From Casuarius casuarius (taxonomy: Eukaryota; Chordata; Aves; Casuariiformes; Casuariidae), in assembly GCA_003342895.1 (NCBI GenBank), contig PTFA01000035.1, positions 4,195,114-4,259,113 of the forward strand: a stretch of 64,000 nt of DNA. The letters run 5' to 3'. How positions within the stretch are numbered: position 1 is the stretch's first letter; each line of letters starts with the position of its first letter. This document shows, in pieces, positions 52,115-64,000 of this stretch. The notes under the pieces are model-generated. The model saw only the letters and a list, made by a program, of their open reading frames with translations, had not been told where the DNA came from and did no database searches. Both the position numbers and the translations under genes were made by a program.

Positions 52115-53576
52115 GTAAGTAAATTCAAGTAAGTAGCATAAGAAATCACTGCCACCAAGTAGTATTTCCATTGTCTGTTTCAAAATTTGCTGTAGAAATG
52201 GTTTAAATTTTAAGTATGAACTGCTAGTCCAGTTCCTTGACACAACATGCTTTTCACATGTGCACTTAGATTCTCCGTAAGGTCAGCCGAACCATTGTGT
52301 GATGAGGTGTGTAGTACACAAAAGGTGGGTAACAACAAGCTATGCAGAAAAATACCTCTTTCCAGGCCATCAAGCAATATGCAAGAAGAAAAAACAATAT
52401 ATCACTATTTTATTATAATAAACAGTCACACTTGTTCTCTTGAATTTGTTTTCCAATCAGACGTCCAGATAATGGAAGCCTGAACGATATCATGTCTAAG
52501 GCAGGTTTTAAAGCACACACAACTTGCCTGAAATCTGTTTTGCTAGCTTTTTCTTGTTGATTATGAAACCCATGACCTAATCTTAAAGCCATTCAATCTG
52601 TATTAGAAGATAAAAATACATGGGAAGTCTGTATCTTCTCTAAGTTAAACATCCCAAAGTTATTAGGTGCTCATATATTTGCCAGTATGAAAGGAAAACA
52701 ACATATTCATATGCATAGCAACCAATCAAATTAATTACCTTTAAAAAATGTGTTGGACTTGAGAATATAGCCATTCTGTTTTCAATTCCAATATCCTCTA
52801 ATCCTTAAGGGACTCATCCTCCTTTCCTAACTATGACAGCCTCAAGCCTGAGCCCTGAAAGGTAGTTTATTTCTTGTGCTCTGCAGTAAATTCCTATCTG
52901 GTCAAAGGCTTTTCAACAAAGGGAAAAAAGGGCTTCTACTTAAATAACTTAAATAGAAGATATTTGCACCAGAGTAGAACTTGCATCACTGAAATTCTTG
53001 CTAAGAAATTTGTACCAATGGTCCTAGATTACATTTTAAAGAAAGCCAGATGACTCCTACACTTTTTTGCTAACTCTTACAAATTACCTCTCAACATTGT
53101 GCAAATAGAAACATGTATGTATTATTTCCCCCACCCAAGAAATGCTTAAAAAGAGAGGTGGGAAGGAAATGGGGACGGGAGGCCTGTCTAGTTCACAAGT
53201 CATGAGCAAAAACTATTGACGATGCTCTTGTCATTTGTTTGGAAGGAGGATGACAACATCCTCTCATACCTTGGACGGGTGACCTTGTGCGGATAGTCCT
53301 CAGGCTTTTTTTTAAAAAAAATCTCTACAGAGATATAACAGTCATGGGAAGAGAAGAGGTCTTAAAGTGGTAGGAGTCGATTTTGATTTCCTCATGAGCC
53401 TGCTGCTTGATGATCTGTGAGCAAGCAACCAATTGCTGTGAATCGCAACCTTCAGGTTTTGTTTTTTTCCTCACCTCTGAAAGGCAGAACAGTGAGCTGT
53501 ACTTTTGCATCACTGTTTCTTAATTTGGAGTCATTTAACAGTTGTTCTGCATTTACAAAGAACTCAATAAAACCTA

Positions 53577-53632
53577 TACTTCAAAACAAACCAACAAAAC
53601 CCGAGCAAACCCTAAAAACCTCCTTCCACACC
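53577..53632 (+). repeat. A/C-rich low-complexity stretch
   Basis: Irregular repeats of CAAA and ACC motifs occur over about 55 bp. A similar but shorter stretch lies at about 7929-7962. Confidence 0.7.
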
Positions 53633-54173
53633 TCTGAGAGCAAACTGATTGTAGCTGCTGGCTGTTAATGGAATACTGCACCTAAGAGATCTGGATATGG
53701 ATTCCTGAAACTAGCCCGCATTATTGTTGCCTTCAAATATTATACCAAAATTGGGATTTGCTAGAGTTAGAGGGCAGGTATCATTACTACTCTGCATCCT
53801 GCTGTGGGCTTAGCATTGTCTTTCCTAATAAAGCATCGTGATAAGAAAGTTAAGCTGCCAAGTGACCAGTTGTCACTGATGTGTAATTAAAAATCCCATT
53901 CCTGCTTTTGTATGCAAGTTTGGTGGCTTTACTGACAGCTAATGGCACTGATACCCAACAGAGTACCTCTGTTTTGGCATGGGGACTTCATAATGTTTTG
54001 TTATGTGTTAGTGTTTCATTGCAGCAGAACTCTGACTTCTGTATTACTCCTGCAACCATGCTATTTCTACTGAGCTATGCTTTGGAGGGTAGTTGTAGAA
54101 ATCATAGGTGTAAGTATTTAGCCATTATTTTTAGTTCCACTTCCAAGAATGTCTTGTGAGCTTCGTGGTTTTC

Positions 54174-54210
54174 TGTTTGTTTGCTTGGGTTTCTTGTTTG
54201 TTTGTTTTTA
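54174..54210 (+). repeat. GTTT-type simple repeat
   Basis: Irregular copies of GTTT and TTGTTTG occur over about 37 bp in the intron between exons C and D. Confidence 0.8.
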
Positions 54211-54835
54211 GTGAAGCTGTGAAAAAAGGCTCTTTTTAACACTGAAGGCAAATTCAGGAGGTAAACATTTCACTGGTATGCCAGGTGCTCAGATGAAATA
54301 TGGGTCTGCAGAATTATATATTAACTTTAATCCAAACTTGCAAATAAATGAATTTTGGTGATGGATGAAACATTAAATACTGCATGACTAGGAGATTTCT
54401 CTGCCTCCATCATAAACTGACTTTTTTTAAAGTCCTTTGTGCTTCACTTGTTCAAAGCAGTGCTTTATAAAGTAAAGGGGAAAACAGTATTTGCTACAGT
54501 CAGCAGATGGTTGTCACATTTTGTTTTCAGTGCTCTTTACCACTTAATTTTGTTTTGTTGCGACAGGAGAGGTTGCCAGTAAAGCATCTGCTAGAGCTTA
54601 TGGCTCAGGACTGGAGCTGCTGCTGATGGCATACATTCAGAATAGTACTAATCTAAAATAAATGTTTAATAAGCAGCCTGTGAAAGCACCTGGATTTTTT
54701 TTTTTCTTTAATTCAGTTGATGCCGAAGAATCTTGGATGGTTAGAAAAATGGACGTAGCTTTGATTTATGCAATTTATGTGGCTCTAGGTATTAAAAAAG
54801 GGCAGAGTTTTAAAATCTTCTTTCCTGAATTCCAG

Positions 54836-54898
54836 CTCATCAAGGTGCTGTACAAGACCAGCCTTACCAGCTGCCAGTGGAAATCGATCCTCTCATAG
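54836..54898 (+). CDS. LRBA: LRBA coding exon D: short linker exon (63 nt, phase 1-1)
   Basis: This small exon starts after a TTCCAG acceptor and, joined to the last G of the preceding exon, reads AHQGAVQDQPYQLPVEIDPLI, leaving one G for the next exon. This corresponds to the LRBA segment between the first propeller strands and the HRRQITD element; NBEA differs here (GLRGAPGYSLDQAHHLPIEMDPLIA as I recall). The donor, ATAG followed by gtctgt, is weaker than the others in this gene because it lacks the usual AAG at positions 3-5. As the exon is a multiple of three with equal flanking phases, skipping it would remove 21 residues without a frameshift. Confidence 0.94.
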   Translation, partial: LIKVLYKTSLTSCQWKSILS

Positions 54899-55015
54899 GT
54901 CTGTCACTTCCTTCTCTCTTTGCGATTCATTAAGCTCTGTATGGTGGCCCTGAAGTGTAGATTACGGTTGTTTTTCACTTGCTGGTTGCTGGGAATGGAA
55001 TTTTCCTGATAAACC

Positions 55016-55029
55016 ATTTGCATGCAAAT
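55016..55029. promoter_or_regulatory. Overlapping inverted octamer motifs (POU-type site)
   Basis: ATTTGCATGCAAAT is a perfect 14-bp palindrome made of the octamer ATTTGCAT and its inverse ATGCAAAT sharing two bases. The octamer is the known binding site of POU/Oct factors. Binding here is not shown by sequence alone. Confidence 0.35.
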
Positions 55030-56323
55030 TGGAATGCAATGAGCTGTGGCTATGCTGGTATTTCATCAACTCCCCCTCGTTGGTTTGCCTAATTTGAACA
55101 GGCCTAGGACGCGTGTCAGTGAAAATTAATATGGATGCTGTAATAATGTGTGATTGAGAATGTGCATGAAGTACTGTCAGGATAATATTGGATCTTTTCA
55201 TCACTCAGACTTGTTGATGAGCAGGAGTGAGGCACGTTATGATGAATTGGTGCGCTGGTAATGTGATGGAGCTCCTTTGCTCAGGAAATTTTCATAATAA
55301 CAGTGGGGTTCTTAACTGCACCGTGTTGTGAAAAATAAAACCATGGTGCCAGGGTTTCATCATTAAAGGAGATCAATCCTTTCTTCATAGACCTGCTGTT
55401 CGGGCTGAGGGGATTAATGTGTAATTGCAAAGCAGTTTCAGAGCTGAAATATATTGCCCACTCAGTTTTAGTATTAAGATATTAGTATTCATTTTTCAAG
55501 GGTATTGCATCTTTTGATCACCATCACTAGTTACATTTGTATATGTTTTTCTTTTATTAAAAAAGGGTGGAGGATGTCTCATTTTTATTTAATGACTCAG
55601 TGTAATAGATTCAATTTATGACTTTTTATTATAGAGGTTTATTAGTTTAGATAGAGCTGATCTTTCTATTAGCATGATAGAGTTTGGTCAGTTTTTTCAT
55701 TATAGACCCGTATTTTGGGGAGTGTAAATGTTGACTATAATTTAGGAATGTGTAATATGGCAAGCAGAACCCTAAATGTGATTAAAAGAGGAAAAACAAA
55801 ACAACCCAAACCCCAACTGCAGACACATTGTATGGCAATTCACAGGAGGCAAAAAGAGGGGGAAAAGTGAACAAAAAGTGAAGTGACCAATTATGCAAGC
55901 ATAGAAAAATCAGAGCAAAAATGAACTTGTCCAGATAGGGTGGAATGACAGATCTGTCAGCCAGTGAGAATTAAATTTCAAAACTAATATGCACATCACA
56001 GTAGGAACTGTATAGTATCTGTCTATAGATACAGACTGTTGCTGTGTAGCCATTTTGCTAGGTAATCTCTGTGATAATTAAATCAGGAATAGTATGAGCC
56101 TGTTAAACCATTTTGCAGAGCTGATAAAATTAAAATGTTTTTCCAAAGTTTTTGAAATCATTTCCCTCTGAATAATACAATACCTACATATGCTGGAGGA
56201 GGACATATGCCGTAACTCTCCTTTCCTTCCTGAAATGCACTTTGTCCAAGTAATGTTTGATCAGAAAATGTATATTCTACTTTAAAACCAAGCAGTCTTA
56301 AAAGTATAGATAAATATCACAGC

Positions 56324-56337
56324 AAAAAAAAAAAAAA
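56324..56337 (+). repeat. Poly-A tract, 14 nt
   Basis: Fourteen consecutive A residues in the intron between exons D and E; no mobile element is recognised. Confidence 0.9.
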
Positions 56338-58221
56338 TTGCAATGGACCTGTCTGACCACGTTTCCTACACATTGTGAAGAAAAGAAGCATAATTTTTAT
56401 TTTCATTTGTATTTTTCATAATTTTCAGACTTATAGTTCTCTTTACAGGCATAGTATTAACTTAAAAATACTTTGATTTTTGTTCAGTATAAACGCATTT
56501 AAATGAATGTTCACAGTTCTGAAAAATGGTTTAATATTCTTTTCATACAATAGATCTCAAATCAGCCTTGTGATTACATTGGGCATAGTTTAAAAGGTTT
56601 AAACGTTTCTCTGTCACTGTTAAGTAGCATCATTGGGTACAAGCAAGTAATTATGTACTTAATATTAAGGTTCTTAATTGTGCCTAGACACATTTACCTA
56701 GAAATGGCACCTAAGAGGACCACAAAATTGCACTTTTATGGTTATAGCAGGAATCTTGTTGCTGTCTTAGTCAGAAGGAGGGATTCATGCTGTCCTTGTT
56801 TTCCAGTTGTACAGGAAGATATAAAACAGCAATGTCTGATACGACATAGATTCTAGACCTCTTTTTAGGCAAAGTTTTTTGAAGGCCTCACCCACACTGA
56901 ATTTGTCACTCTGAAGATTTCTTTGGTTTTATTTGCCATTATTTTGTCATGGTAATGCAGTATGCTTCACAGTGCATTTATAAAGCATTGTTGTTATTAT
57001 TTAAGTGGCCTCAATGGTGATCGAGGCCCCTTTATGTGTTTACCTGAAGAACACATGGCAGTGCCTTGCTAAATTATTTGCTACCCATGTGGACAAGACA
57101 GCATCAACATTGTATACCTAACTAAAGCATAAATAAATTAAGAATTTGATATAAAGTAAACGGAGTAAGGCCAAGGCTTAGTGAATGGTTAGTCTGTGAG
57201 AAGGGAAGGAAGATAAAGAACAAGGAGTAGAGAAGAGGACTAGGAAGACCAGGACAGAGGAAGGTCCCGGGACCACCGGGACCAGAAATCACGGGGCTTG
57301 CAAGCAGTGGGCGGAAAGGCTCAGAAGCACTTACCCTTCTAGGGCGGGAGTCAGGTTTCCTTTAGAAGAAGGCATGTTAAAGTTCTCCCTGCAGTGTAGG
57401 ATTTTCATGATATTTATCTATATGGACCCATGTATATACATTAATTAATGAGGACAAAATATATTATGAAAATATGCTTATTAATTGAGTACTGTCCATT
57501 CCATGAGTTCACAGTGCAAGATTATATGGGAAAAAAAGAGTAGGTGATCAAAGTGGGATAAATATTTTTTCTCAACTCTGAAGAAGATCCTGGAGATAAG
57601 CTAGTTAATTTTTGTGCAGTGCTAAAAAAATGTGAAGTGCTCCATAGGAGCCTGATGGTAATATTTATTGCAAGCATTATTTTTTAAATTGCAATGCTTG
57701 TGATGAGACACAACTTCTGTACAATTTTCTCTACAGACACAATTTCTCTACAATATCTTCTGATTATGAAATCATAATTCTGTTGTCTGCTACATGTAAG
57801 CCACTATATAGCACCATACATATGCATATATCTATATGTATAGATACTGTCTTACTGTTAGATTTCTTTCATTTGCTTGTTCATTTTTATTTTTCTAGAC
57901 TAGAAGAACTTTGGGGAGGAGGAAGCATTTTACATTTTTATGTATCCTTCAGTTTTGCAATTTTTCCTTTATATTTGTCAATTGTATTTTACTTGAAGGG
58001 ATTTCTTCCATTTTAGAATATATACTACAAGGAATTATCATTGTTCCCAGAAGTGTAATAAGCATTTTATAGTAAAAGTAGGAAGAAAATGTCCCTGCCA
58101 CAAAAAAAGCAAGTAACAGCAGTAAGAAATAGTTCTGTTGTGAACATACAAGTTCTGAAATGTGGTTTTATTCTGTGCATGTAGATGCTAAATATCTTCA
58201 TTTATGTGTCTTTCTGTTCAG

Positions 58222-58377
58222 CCAGCAATACAGGTATGCACAGAAGGCAAATCACTGACCTTCTGGACCAAAGCATTCAGGTGCATTCCCAATGTTTTGT
58301 CATCACCTCTGACAATCGTTACATCTTGGTCTGTGGCTTCTGGGACAAGAGTTTCCGAGTTTATTCAACTGATTCAG
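58222..58377 (+). CDS. LRBA: LRBA coding exon E: first WD40 repeat (156 nt, phase 1-1)
   Basis: The acceptor is TTTCTGTTCAG and the donor is TTCAG followed by gtaaat. Joined to the carried-over G, it reads ASNTGMHRRQ, ITDLLDQSIQ, VHSQCFVITS, DNRYILVCGF, WDKSFRVYST, DS, with a final G for the next codon. DNRYILVCGFWDKSFRVY is the beta-strand pattern of a WD40 blade, with the DKSFRVY turn typical of BEACH proteins. The sequence is close to LRBA (LLDQSIQVHSQCFVITSDNRYILVCGF) and differs from NBEA (LVDQSIQINAHCFVVTADNRYILICGF as I recall). A second AG lies 12 nt inside the exon (ends 58233); its use would delete ASNT in frame. Confidence 0.97.
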
Positions 58378-59195
58378 GTAAATGTATTTCTAAAATACAG
58401 GAATAGCCTAAGAAACTCTCTGTTCATCATAAGCCTACTTTTTCAGAAAAAAAAAAAAGTATGGGGTGGGGAGGAGAAAGTAGAGTATGTATTTATTCCC
58501 TATGAATAACATTTGTCAAATCTTTTCCTCTCTACTGGTACTCTGTATAGCATGCCATTGGTTCTGTGGAAAAAATATAAGACAGGGAGCTCTTGTTTGG
58601 ACACAACATCACATTTAAAATGCATATGATTCTGAGAGAGGCGTGCTTGTTCTTACACTGCAGTCTCACAAGTAAAGTGAGCTAATGAGTTTTTGTGAAG
58701 CTTTGCACGCTAGGAGAATTAATTGCTCTTAGAGCACTTACTTGAATTTAACCCTGGTGGTTTTGAGCACTGGAGAAAAAAAAATTCTTTTTTAAAGAAA
58801 TACAGGCAAGCATAGAAAGTATGAAAACCCCTACCTTTAGTAAAAAAGTGAGGTCTTGAAATCTGGTAAAAGAATACTTGTGAAGGCCTTTGAAAGCTAT
58901 GGTATAATAGAAAAATTGATTTGGAGCCACTGAATTCTTTCATACAACCTAAACTGATCAATATAATGGGCTGCAGTTAAATTAGTCTGTCAGCCTGCAT
59001 GTATTCAAACAGTTGAAGTCATGCATGTGTCATGCTAAATAGAAAAGAATCTTTCAACATAAGAGCTGTGGGGATTTAAAAACCGTGGAGCTCAAGAAAA
59101 AAATAGGTATGATTTTTCCCTTTCATTGTCTTATAATGGGAATAGCGACCTCAGTGCAAGGTATTTCTTTGGGATTAATGACCCGGTATGGTTAA

Positions 59196-59209
59196 TGTGT
59201 GTGTGTGTG
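59196..59209 (+). repeat. (TG)7 microsatellite
   Basis: Seven uninterrupted TG units lie in the intron between exons E and F. Confidence 0.95.
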
Positions 59210-61688
59210 CCATCAAGCTTTCCAGTAGGTTATTAATCCCTAGGGAATATGCTACATGTTTGTCATCATTTCTTAAATATATTAGTTAATAGTGTTTTTC
59301 ACAGTTGGCAAACCAAAATATTGTATAAAACAGAATGGTCTTTAATGAAAATCTGTTAAGACTAGACCACATGGCATATTTTGGCAGTACAGTACATCTG
59401 TCATTTTTGCAATTTTAGAGCCTCAACTGCAAATGAGAAGTTCCATTTACTTTATGTTGACTGACTACAATTCATTTTAAAGGCATCTTGTTAGACCCTT
59501 CTTAGTTTAATTTTCTCATTGATGCAAATAAATTCACATGAAAGCTGTCAATTTAAAGGAGATCTTTAAAAAGTTGGCTAGCAGTGATGAAAGTTCATTG
59601 TGTATTCTTGATTTATGTAAATAGTTAACTAATTTTTTATGTTGAAGGATGCATTTGATTTTATATCTATGGTAGGAAGCTGGTATTATTTTGTTAGCTT
59701 TGTCTTGTATCAGTCTTAACTACAGATATTTTAACTTACTTCCTCTGTGTATAAGTCAGAGACCATTAGGCATCTTAATTCTAGCATAGCTAATTATGAT
59801 CTAAACCAAAATACATTTCTGAAAAAAGTTGCTATGAGTCTTCTATGTGTTTCCTTTTTGTCAGTATTAAATATAGCAACTCTAACTATAGTTTAATTCA
59901 AGTAAGTTGCCATTTATTTTGTTTGGAATTAAAATGAGAATATAGCAGTGAAATACTCTGAAATTGGGAAAACAGCAAGGGAAAAAAATGATGTGATCAG
60001 TAATGCGTAATGGCAAGTTATCACAAGTGTTGAATTCAATTATATTTTAGCACTTACACAAAAAAGGAACCTTTTTCTTGTTAGATTTTGGGTTGTTCTT
60101 TTTTTAACAGGAAATACTTTTAACATAAATCATAGGTTCTCAGCACAACTAGTACAGCAGAAGCACCATAAAACCTTCCTCCAGCAGTGGGAATGATTTT
60201 CAGACAGCTTTTTAGATTCAGTAGTGCAGAGACTTGAGTCTGATTTTTCTTTTAATTATTTGTAGCACAGCTGTCAAATAAAACATTAAGTGGAAAATTC
60301 ATTCTGTCAGAAAGGGATATCTGAGTGCATATGGTAATGGTTGATATTACCACGTAGAGAGGACAACTCATATTAAAGGAAACAAACAGAAAAGTTGAGG
60401 AACTCTTATGAGATTAGCAAAAAAATTTTTTTACAAATATAAAAGAGCAAAAGCATATTTCTTGTTTTGATCATTTTGATGAAATTGCGTGACCCTTAGC
60501 TCTGTGACAACTAAGTAGAATTAAAAGGCAACTACATTAACAACTGTCAAAGGAATAGCCTTGAAAAATGTTTGTTTTCTAGAACAGGATCTATAAACAT
60601 AGACTATAATTGAAAGAAAAATCTCTTAAACTCAGAGATGTTTATAGCATAAACTTGTTCTAAAAGTATAAATCACCTCAGGTAGTTGAATACCTAAGGG
60701 CACACAGCTGAAAGATATATCACATAGTTAAATTCTTTTCAAATCTAAACCAATCATTGACAACTTGAACTTTCAGGAAAAAACCTATACTTTGTAAGGT
60801 TTTTTTCTATATTGCCAAAATAAGGTTATGTGGTCACTGCTCCTTTCGTAGGTCTGGAGTTCAGTAACTTTCTGACAAGATCTATTGATTGGTCAGCAAC
60901 TGAGACAGTTATGTGACCCTGTGACACAAATTAAGGCCTTGACATATAGAGATGACCGCTATATTAATTCCCATCCACATTGTATTTTTTCTTTATTAAT
61001 ATATATGCAAATTAGCTGTTCGCTTTACAAAGAAGTCCAGTGTGCACAGTGACCTCAATCTGCAGTTTTGGGCATACCTTCTAGTGGTTTGTCCCTTTCA
61101 GTCTGAAAATGCTCATGTGATAGTACTTCATTTCACAATTTCTTGTTGAATTCCTTCTTCTTGGAGGGTCAAACTTAGCCAACAAGATTGGTCAGCATTT
61201 TATTTTAAATCTGATGTATATGTACCAAATTCCATCATGTTATTCCATTTTTTCTTCATGTATCAAACTAAGTAATCCCATTTTTTTGTAGGTATTGTAG
61301 GTATTTGTACCTTTCTCATGTTTTTGCTGGTTTTCTCCACTGTAATGTAATTATTTTTTAAATCTTCTGTTATAAATCAGTTCTTCTGGCTCTTAACATT
61401 GTTTTTGCTCTTTTCTCAGAACCATTCTCTTAAGTCTTTTGTTACAGTTTATGTTATTTAGTGGCTGGATCTGAATACAATGCCCTTGTACTGTGTGGAA
61501 AGAGCTATGAAGTGTTTCCTACTCTCCATATTATGTAATTGACTGATTGTTTTTAATTTAAATATGTTATTAAGGTGTGCCTAATTTGAGTCCCAACACT
61601 AATTTATTATTGCTTGTCATGTTTCTATTTATTATTATGAAATATATTTCAGAACATTTTATTTCAAGTACATTATGTATTATGCATT

Positions 61689-61723
61689 TCTTTTTCTTTC
61701 TTTCTTTTTTGGGGTTGGGGGGG
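61689..61723 (+). repeat. TTTC-rich tract joined to G runs
   Basis: Repeats of TTTC and T runs are followed directly by runs of four and about seven or eight G residues separated by TT. It is low-complexity sequence. Confidence 0.85.
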
Positions 61724-63221
61724 TGTCTGCATTGTTGATCCTTTCATCACTCTTTTACCCCTTCTGGCCCCTTCCAGTTCTTTATCATCTGTAGCTTTAA
61801 TGTGCGCCTTTGGTTTTCCACCTGAGGAAGACAAGAAAGCTTAACTCCTGATATTTATTTTGTATTTGTCAGGTATAGTGGCAAAATAGTGAAGGACATG
61901 CAAATTAAGATGGCCTTAGTCAACCCAAAGCATAAATGGGTGCATGGTCATTGGGGCTGAGGAATCCAAGGTTACACATAAACAGCATCATACTCCTCCT
62001 CGTCAGTGGATGCAGAATTTGGCCTTGCCCGTATTAACTTAATGGGCCATCTAGGCTCATAAATTTTGTGTGTTTGTCTCTCTTGTTCTGGCTCTACAAG
62101 GTCTACAGTTGCTAGTCTTCAGTGCATCTAAGGAGATGGATTTCAGTGCTTACACATTCATTTCATAGAAGTCAGTATGCTGTTGGCAGACTCAGAAACT
62201 GGCAGGGCCACTGGTTGTGCTTGCTGTGGTAGGAGCCAGCCTCTGGTGGGTATCCTCCGTTGCCTGCAGCCACATTGCCGAAGAAGGAGCTTCCCCACCT
62301 GCTCCTTCTCCCTCTGCAAAGTGGTCTAGTGGTACGGTTGACCTTACGCGTGTTCGCTGTCGACGTGCAAACCCAATCTGCACGAGTATCCAAATTCACA
62401 TTTTTCTGAAAACATTGTTGTGTTTAGTTAAGGTTAAAGGGTACTAGCCATATTCATGTTTATATAAGCTCTTGAATGGCACATTTTTAACCACCTAGTT
62501 AAAAAGTTGAATTTTTCTGAGCTTTTCTTTCATTTTAGCGTTTATGTGTCTATCAGGGGTCCAAGTGTTTGTCCTGTATGCAATAGATGAGAATTTCTTC
62601 TGCCAGGTCTGTCTTCTGAGCTTTTCGGGCATTACAGAAATTCTTAAAAAAGAAGGATGCTGGTTGAAAAATTTGGGAATTATGTTAATAGTGATAGATA
62701 AACTTAGGCTCAAATGTAATTTTTTAACTGAATCTGTGCATTTTCTTTGTTTAAGGAGATGCTCAGACAGCTGGATATGTCATATTTTCTAGGCTTCTCT
62801 CATGCTATCTGTGTCCTAACTATTCTGGTGCCTCTTTTGATTCCATTTTCCACATCATCATCAGACTAGCATTTTTACTGTTCCTTTCATCAGTAAACTG
62901 CCATAAAAGCAAATCGGTCATGTTTCCTGACTGTAAAATGAATGTAAATGTATAGAATAAAAACAAATCTTCTGGCATGGTCGGACTTTGAATTAAAGTA
63001 TAATCTTGACTTCTCTATGGACTATAGCGCTTTCAAAAAAGTTTCCACAAAATCAAGAAAAAAATGAGTACTCTTCTGTAGTTCCTTAGATATTCAACTG
63101 CAGTTCTTTGAACTTTCTTTTATAAAGCAAATATGTCTAAAATACCTTATAATGTATTTAGTGTGCCTTATAAAGAATAAAAGCAGTCCTGTTAAAGCAT
63201 AATCAATTTTATGTGTTTTAG

Positions 63222-63389
63222 GTAAACTGATGCAAGTAGTATTTGGACACTGGGATGTTGTAACCTGTCTTGCTCGCTCTGAATCCTATATTGGAGGAAA
63301 TTGTTACATTCTCTCAGGATCACGTGACGCAACATTGCTGCTCTGGTATTGGAATGGCAAAACCAGTATCATTGGTGATAATACAAGTG
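63222..63389 (+). CDS. LRBA: LRBA coding exon F: second WD40 repeat (168 nt, phase 1-1)
   Basis: The acceptor is TGTTTTAG and the donor is AGTG followed by gtaagc. With the carried-over G it reads [56 protein letters not shown] and leaves one G. This is a complete WD40 repeat: the GH dipeptide (FGHWD), the [11 protein letters not shown] strand-turn-strand and the LWYW end. The residues [35 protein letters not shown] match LRBA almost without change. The last residues ([10 protein letters not shown]) are the least conserved part of the exon. The remaining WD40 repeats, about 180 residues by comparison with mammalian LRBA, lie beyond the window. Confidence 0.97.
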
Positions 63390-64000
63390 GTAAGCAAAAC
63401 CTGTTTTATAAGGAAGTTGTCTAAAATGGCTTGCATCTTGCATGACAAAATTCTAGATAACATTAATATCAAAGTACGTTTCTTTTCTGTAGTTATTTGC
63501 AGTTCTAGTTTAAAGAATTGAGTGTAAACAGTGCTTGTTCTGCAGCAGAAGTAGAACTCCTTATTTATAAAGTTATAAAATACTGAACATTACAATTCCT
63601 TTTTTTTTTTTTTGCCAGCATTATTCAGTTGAGGGGGGAGTGGATCAGGGAGTGAGAGAATTACCATGCATCACTTAAAGCAGACTGTATCCTATGCCAC
63701 TGTAATCTTATGTGTATAGCTTCTGACACTTCACTCACAGCGCTATCCTACCTATCAATAGTTACTCAGGTACTGCCTTTTAATGTAGACTAAGGTCATT
63801 GTAATGAGATGTGTAATGACTTGAGCAGGACGTTTAGGTGAAAGAAGGACAAACACATGGGATGGATTAAAGAAGCAGGCTACAACTTTATTAATTTAAC
63901 ACTTTGGTAGGGTGCTACGTGCCTAATCCTTGCTCTCACATACTAGGCATTTTAATTGGTTCCAGTGCAAGCGACAGGGCTCAAACCATATAACCAGACT
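63390..64000 (+). other. LRBA: LRBA intron downstream of exon F (5' end only)
   Basis: This begins with a consensus-like donor (gtaagc) and runs off the window. It contains a T tract at 63600-63613; nothing else is recognisable. Confidence 0.85.
63600..63613 (+). repeat. Poly-T tract, 14 nt
   Basis: Fourteen consecutive T residues in the intron after exon F, followed by GCCAGC. Confidence 0.9.

Larger units (their letters stand above)
52115..54835 (+). other. LRBA: LRBA intron between exons C and D (2,721 bp)
   Basis: This intron runs from gtaagt to ttccag. It holds an A/C-rich low-complexity stretch (about 53577-53632) and a GTTT-type repeat (about 54174-54210). Otherwise it is AT-rich unique sequence with no coding signal. 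Confidence 0.88.
54899..58221 (+). other. LRBA: LRBA intron between exons D and E (3,323 bp)
   Basis: This intron runs from gtctgt to gttcag. Its first 500 bp (about 54960-55420) looks compositionally unlike the rest, with octamer-type and homeobox-type motifs, and is listed as a candidate conserved element. A 14-base A tract lies at 56324-56337 and a 12-bp GC palindrome at 57263-57274. Nothing else can be named. Confidence 0.87.
58378..63221 (+). other. LRBA: LRBA intron between exons E and F (4,844 bp)
   Basis: This intron runs from gtaaat to gtttttag-type acceptor sequence. It holds a (TG)7 microsatellite (59196-59209) and a TTTC-rich tract followed by G runs (about 61689-61723). No coding signal or recognisable transposon was seen. 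Confidence 0.87.

Noticed and set aside
57263..57274. 12-bp GC palindrome GGTCCCGGGACC
   Set aside because: Palindromes of this length are common in 64 kb; no further structure around it.

Overview
The window is vertebrate genomic DNA, almost certainly avian: AT-rich introns with very few interspersed repeats, one short decayed CR1 LINE scrap, no SINE families, and one unresolved base (N at 17361) as in a draft assembly. It lies inside one large gene on the + strand, LRBA (LPS-responsive beige-like anchor protein). Six consecutive coding exons were found by translation: 32735-32902, 48549-48638, 51937-52114, 54836-54898, 58222-58377 and 63222-63389. All have AG/GT borders and matching phases (0-0, 0-0, 0-1, 1-1, 1-1, 1-1). 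Spliced, they give 823 nt and 274 intact residues covering the end of the BEACH domain, the linker, and the first two WD40 repeats. The linker runs straight from the SSAMQ(V) end to SPLMF and the WD40 residues follow LRBA, not its paralogue neurobeachin (NBEA). Upstream BEACH/PH exons and the downstream WD40 exons and 3' UTR lie outside the window.

Layout. 1-32734 is the 3' part of a very large intron with no exon I can support. It holds a CR1 remnant, a 185-bp hAT-type MITE with terminal inverted repeats and a decayed 8-bp target duplication, small tandem repeats, and towards its end (about 29.8-31.9 kb) several stretches that look like constrained non-coding sequence. 32903-48548 is a 15.6-kb intron with a 34-bp perfect palindrome, a GC/CpG-rich block and a strong orphan splice acceptor. 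48639-63221 carries the remaining exons, separated by introns of 2.7-4.8 kb; the first of these contains a CpG-island-like block at about 49.6-49.95 kb. 63390-64000 is the start of the next intron.

Function. LRBA is a cytosolic, membrane-associated scaffold of the BEACH family, acting in endolysosomal vesicle traffic; in mammals it protects CTLA-4 from lysosomal degradation. LRBA introns in vertebrates also host the developmental gene MAB21L2, so constrained intronic sequence here could be regulatory DNA for that neighbour rather than for LRBA. MAB21L2 itself is not in this window. I see no tRNA, rRNA, other protein gene, CRISPR array or virus-derived gene. No previously undescribed biological system is evident; the most noteworthy items are the perfect palindrome, the hAT MITE, the orphan CpG-island block and the candidate conserved elements.
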